DNA of 64,000 nt. It comes from Streptomyces sp. P9-A2. GTDB taxonomy: Bacteria; Actinomycetota; Actinomycetes; Streptomycetales; Streptomycetaceae. This document shows, one piece after another, positions 63,011-64,000 of this stretch. The stretch spans positions 5,208,001 to 5,272,000 of the forward strand of contig NZ_JAZIFX010000001.1 of NCBI RefSeq assembly GCF_036634175.1, given 5' to 3'. Every line of letters starts with the position of its first letter. Within the stretch, counting starts at the first letter, position 1. The position numbers and the translations under genes are program-made. The notes beneath the pieces are model-generated. The model searched no databases, was not told the origin of the DNA, and saw only the letters and a list, made by a program, of their open reading frames with translations.

Positions 63011-64000
63011 GTGAACGCTTCCTCGGGGACCGCGCTTCGGAGCTATCCGGTCCTGCTGTCCGGCGTACCCGCCGCCGGACAGAGCTGGGTGCACTGGCCC
63101 AGGAGCAGCGCCGTGCTGCTCGACACCTACGAGACGGTCGCGCTCAAAGCGCGTCTCGACCACGACCGGGCCGGCCCGGCGGACCACGACGACCCCCGGC
63201 TGGTCGGCCGGGTGGCGCGGTCCACCGGCGAGCAGGCCCTCGCGGCGCTCGCCGCGGCGCGCGAGGCGCAGCCGGCCTGGGCGCGCGTCCCGCTCGATCA
63301 CCGGCTGGACTTCGTCCGCGCCTTCCACCGCCTGCTGCGGGAGCGGGCCGAGGAACTCATGTCGGTCCTCGTCGCCGAAGGGAACCCGCTGCAGGTGAGC
63401 CGGTGGGCCCTGTCCGCCGCGCTGAACCTGACGCACCCCGACTCGGTCGCGTACGCGCGTGCCGCCATGGTCTGGGAGGGCGGTCATGCGGGCCGGCTGG
63501 TGCGGCTGGTGCGCAAGCCCGACGGGGTGGTCTGCCTGGACCCGGCGCGCAACGCCCCGATGCTCACCGCTCTGTCCGGGGTGCCGACGCTGGCGGCGGG
63601 CAACGCGCTGGTGGTCAACGCCCCGCCGACGGTCCCGCTGAGCACCGCCTACCTCTTCCACGAGCTGGTCGCCCCGCTGCTGGCCGACCACGGGGCGCCG
63701 CCCGGCACGCTGAGCGTGCTGTGCGCGCCGGCCCGGCCGATGCTGCGCACGTGGCTCGCCTCCCCGCACTGCGACGACATCTTCTTCTTCGGCGGTTCGG
63801 CCCAGGGCGCCGAACTCACCCGCTCCTGCCTGGAGCACGGCAAGAAGCCCATCATGGAGCTGGCCGGCAACGACGCCCTCGTGGTCTGGCGGGACGCCGA
63901 CCTGGACGGCGCCGTCGAAGCGGCACTGGAGCGCTACCTGGGGTCCGGACAGCTCTGCCTGGCACCGAAGTTCGCCCTGGTGCATCCCGCCGTGGCGGAC
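63011..64000 (+). CDS. Aldehyde dehydrogenase family protein (5' part, runs off the window)
   Basis: The frame from GTG 63011 is open for 330 codons to the window end. ALDH features are in order: AAREAQPAWARVPLDHRLDF, a shortened cofactor region (GNALVVNAPPTVPLSTAYLF), FFGGSAQGAEL, the general-base Glu283 in IMELAGNDALVV and the catalytic Cys316 in SGQLCLAP. Both catalytic residues are kept. The N-terminal segment up to about residue 70 is unlike most ALDHs. The substrate is unknown. It probably belongs to the native chromosome to the right of the island. Confidence 0.85.
   Translation, partial: MNASSGTALRSYPVLLSGVPAAGQSWVHWPRSSAVLLDTYETVALKARLDHDRAGPADHDDPRLVGRVARSTGEQALAALAAAREAQPAWARVPLDHRLDFVRAFHRLLRERAEELMSVLVAEGNPLQVSRWALSAALNLTHPDSVAYARAAMVWEGGHAGRLVRLVRKPDGVVCLDPARNAPMLTALSGVPTLAAGNALVVNAPPTVPLSTAYLFHELVAPLLADHGAPPGTLSVLCAPARPMLRTWLASPHCDDIFFFGGSAQGAELTRSCLEHGKKPIMELAGNDALVVWRDADLDGAVEAALERYLGSGQLCLAPKFALVHPAVAD

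Overview
The window is a high-GC actinomycete chromosome, almost certainly Streptomyces. Signs are the strong G/C third-position bias, frequent GTG starts, WhiB and SpoIIE-phosphatase families, rare TTA codons, and a gene order (fumC, class I fumarase, wblI-like, glpX, xseB/xseA, ispH, ppgK, ychF) that I remember from the S. coelicolor SCO50xx region. That comparison is from memory, not from a search.

Core left part (1-35346). From left to right: a cis-prenyltransferase, a PIN-PhoH protein, a secreted SLT-type wall hydrolase, an AI-2E family permease and AhpD without its usual partners. Next come a PadR-controlled ABC transporter operon and a ribbon-helix-helix/SPFH membrane pair. A class A penicillin-binding protein, a SpoIIE-type phosphatase with a kinase-like ATPase domain, a DUF402 protein and class II fumarase follow. 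After a lone TnpB gene there is a secreted M28 aminopeptidase, class I fumarase, a DUF1707 protein, a WhiB regulator and GlpX. The last stretch holds small DUF genes, exonuclease VII, IspH, polyphosphate glucokinase and YchF. Most are housekeeping genes for cell wall, redox and central carbon metabolism, separated by clean hairpin terminators.

Accessory right part (35329-61684). The last codons of ychF (core TTCCGCTTCAACGT plus a stop, reading FRFNV-stop) recur at 40453, 45133, 58655 and 61671. Each recurrence is preceded by a conserved arm of about 125 bp carrying paired GTCCGCA and CAGGTCAG sites. A fifth arm copy at 46239 has lost its core. I read this as a tandem accretion of integrative elements at the 3' end of ychF. 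It makes an att-delimited cassette array of about 26 kb with no integrase gene in the window. Cargo is a two-component system, toxin-antitoxin pairs, a nucleotidyltransferase pair, a SNF2 ATPase, an nSTAND-WD40 protein with an HTH start, a DUF234 ATPase, and a decaying set of repeated DUF6000/HEAT/CPCC genes with other immunity-like families. Two-gene modules sit next to nearly every att copy. Chimeric and frameshifted genes show repeated recombination.

Right end (61685-64000). A YefM-YoeB pair follows the last att copy. After a 590-base stretch with no convincing gene comes the start of an aldehyde dehydrogenase gene that runs off the window.
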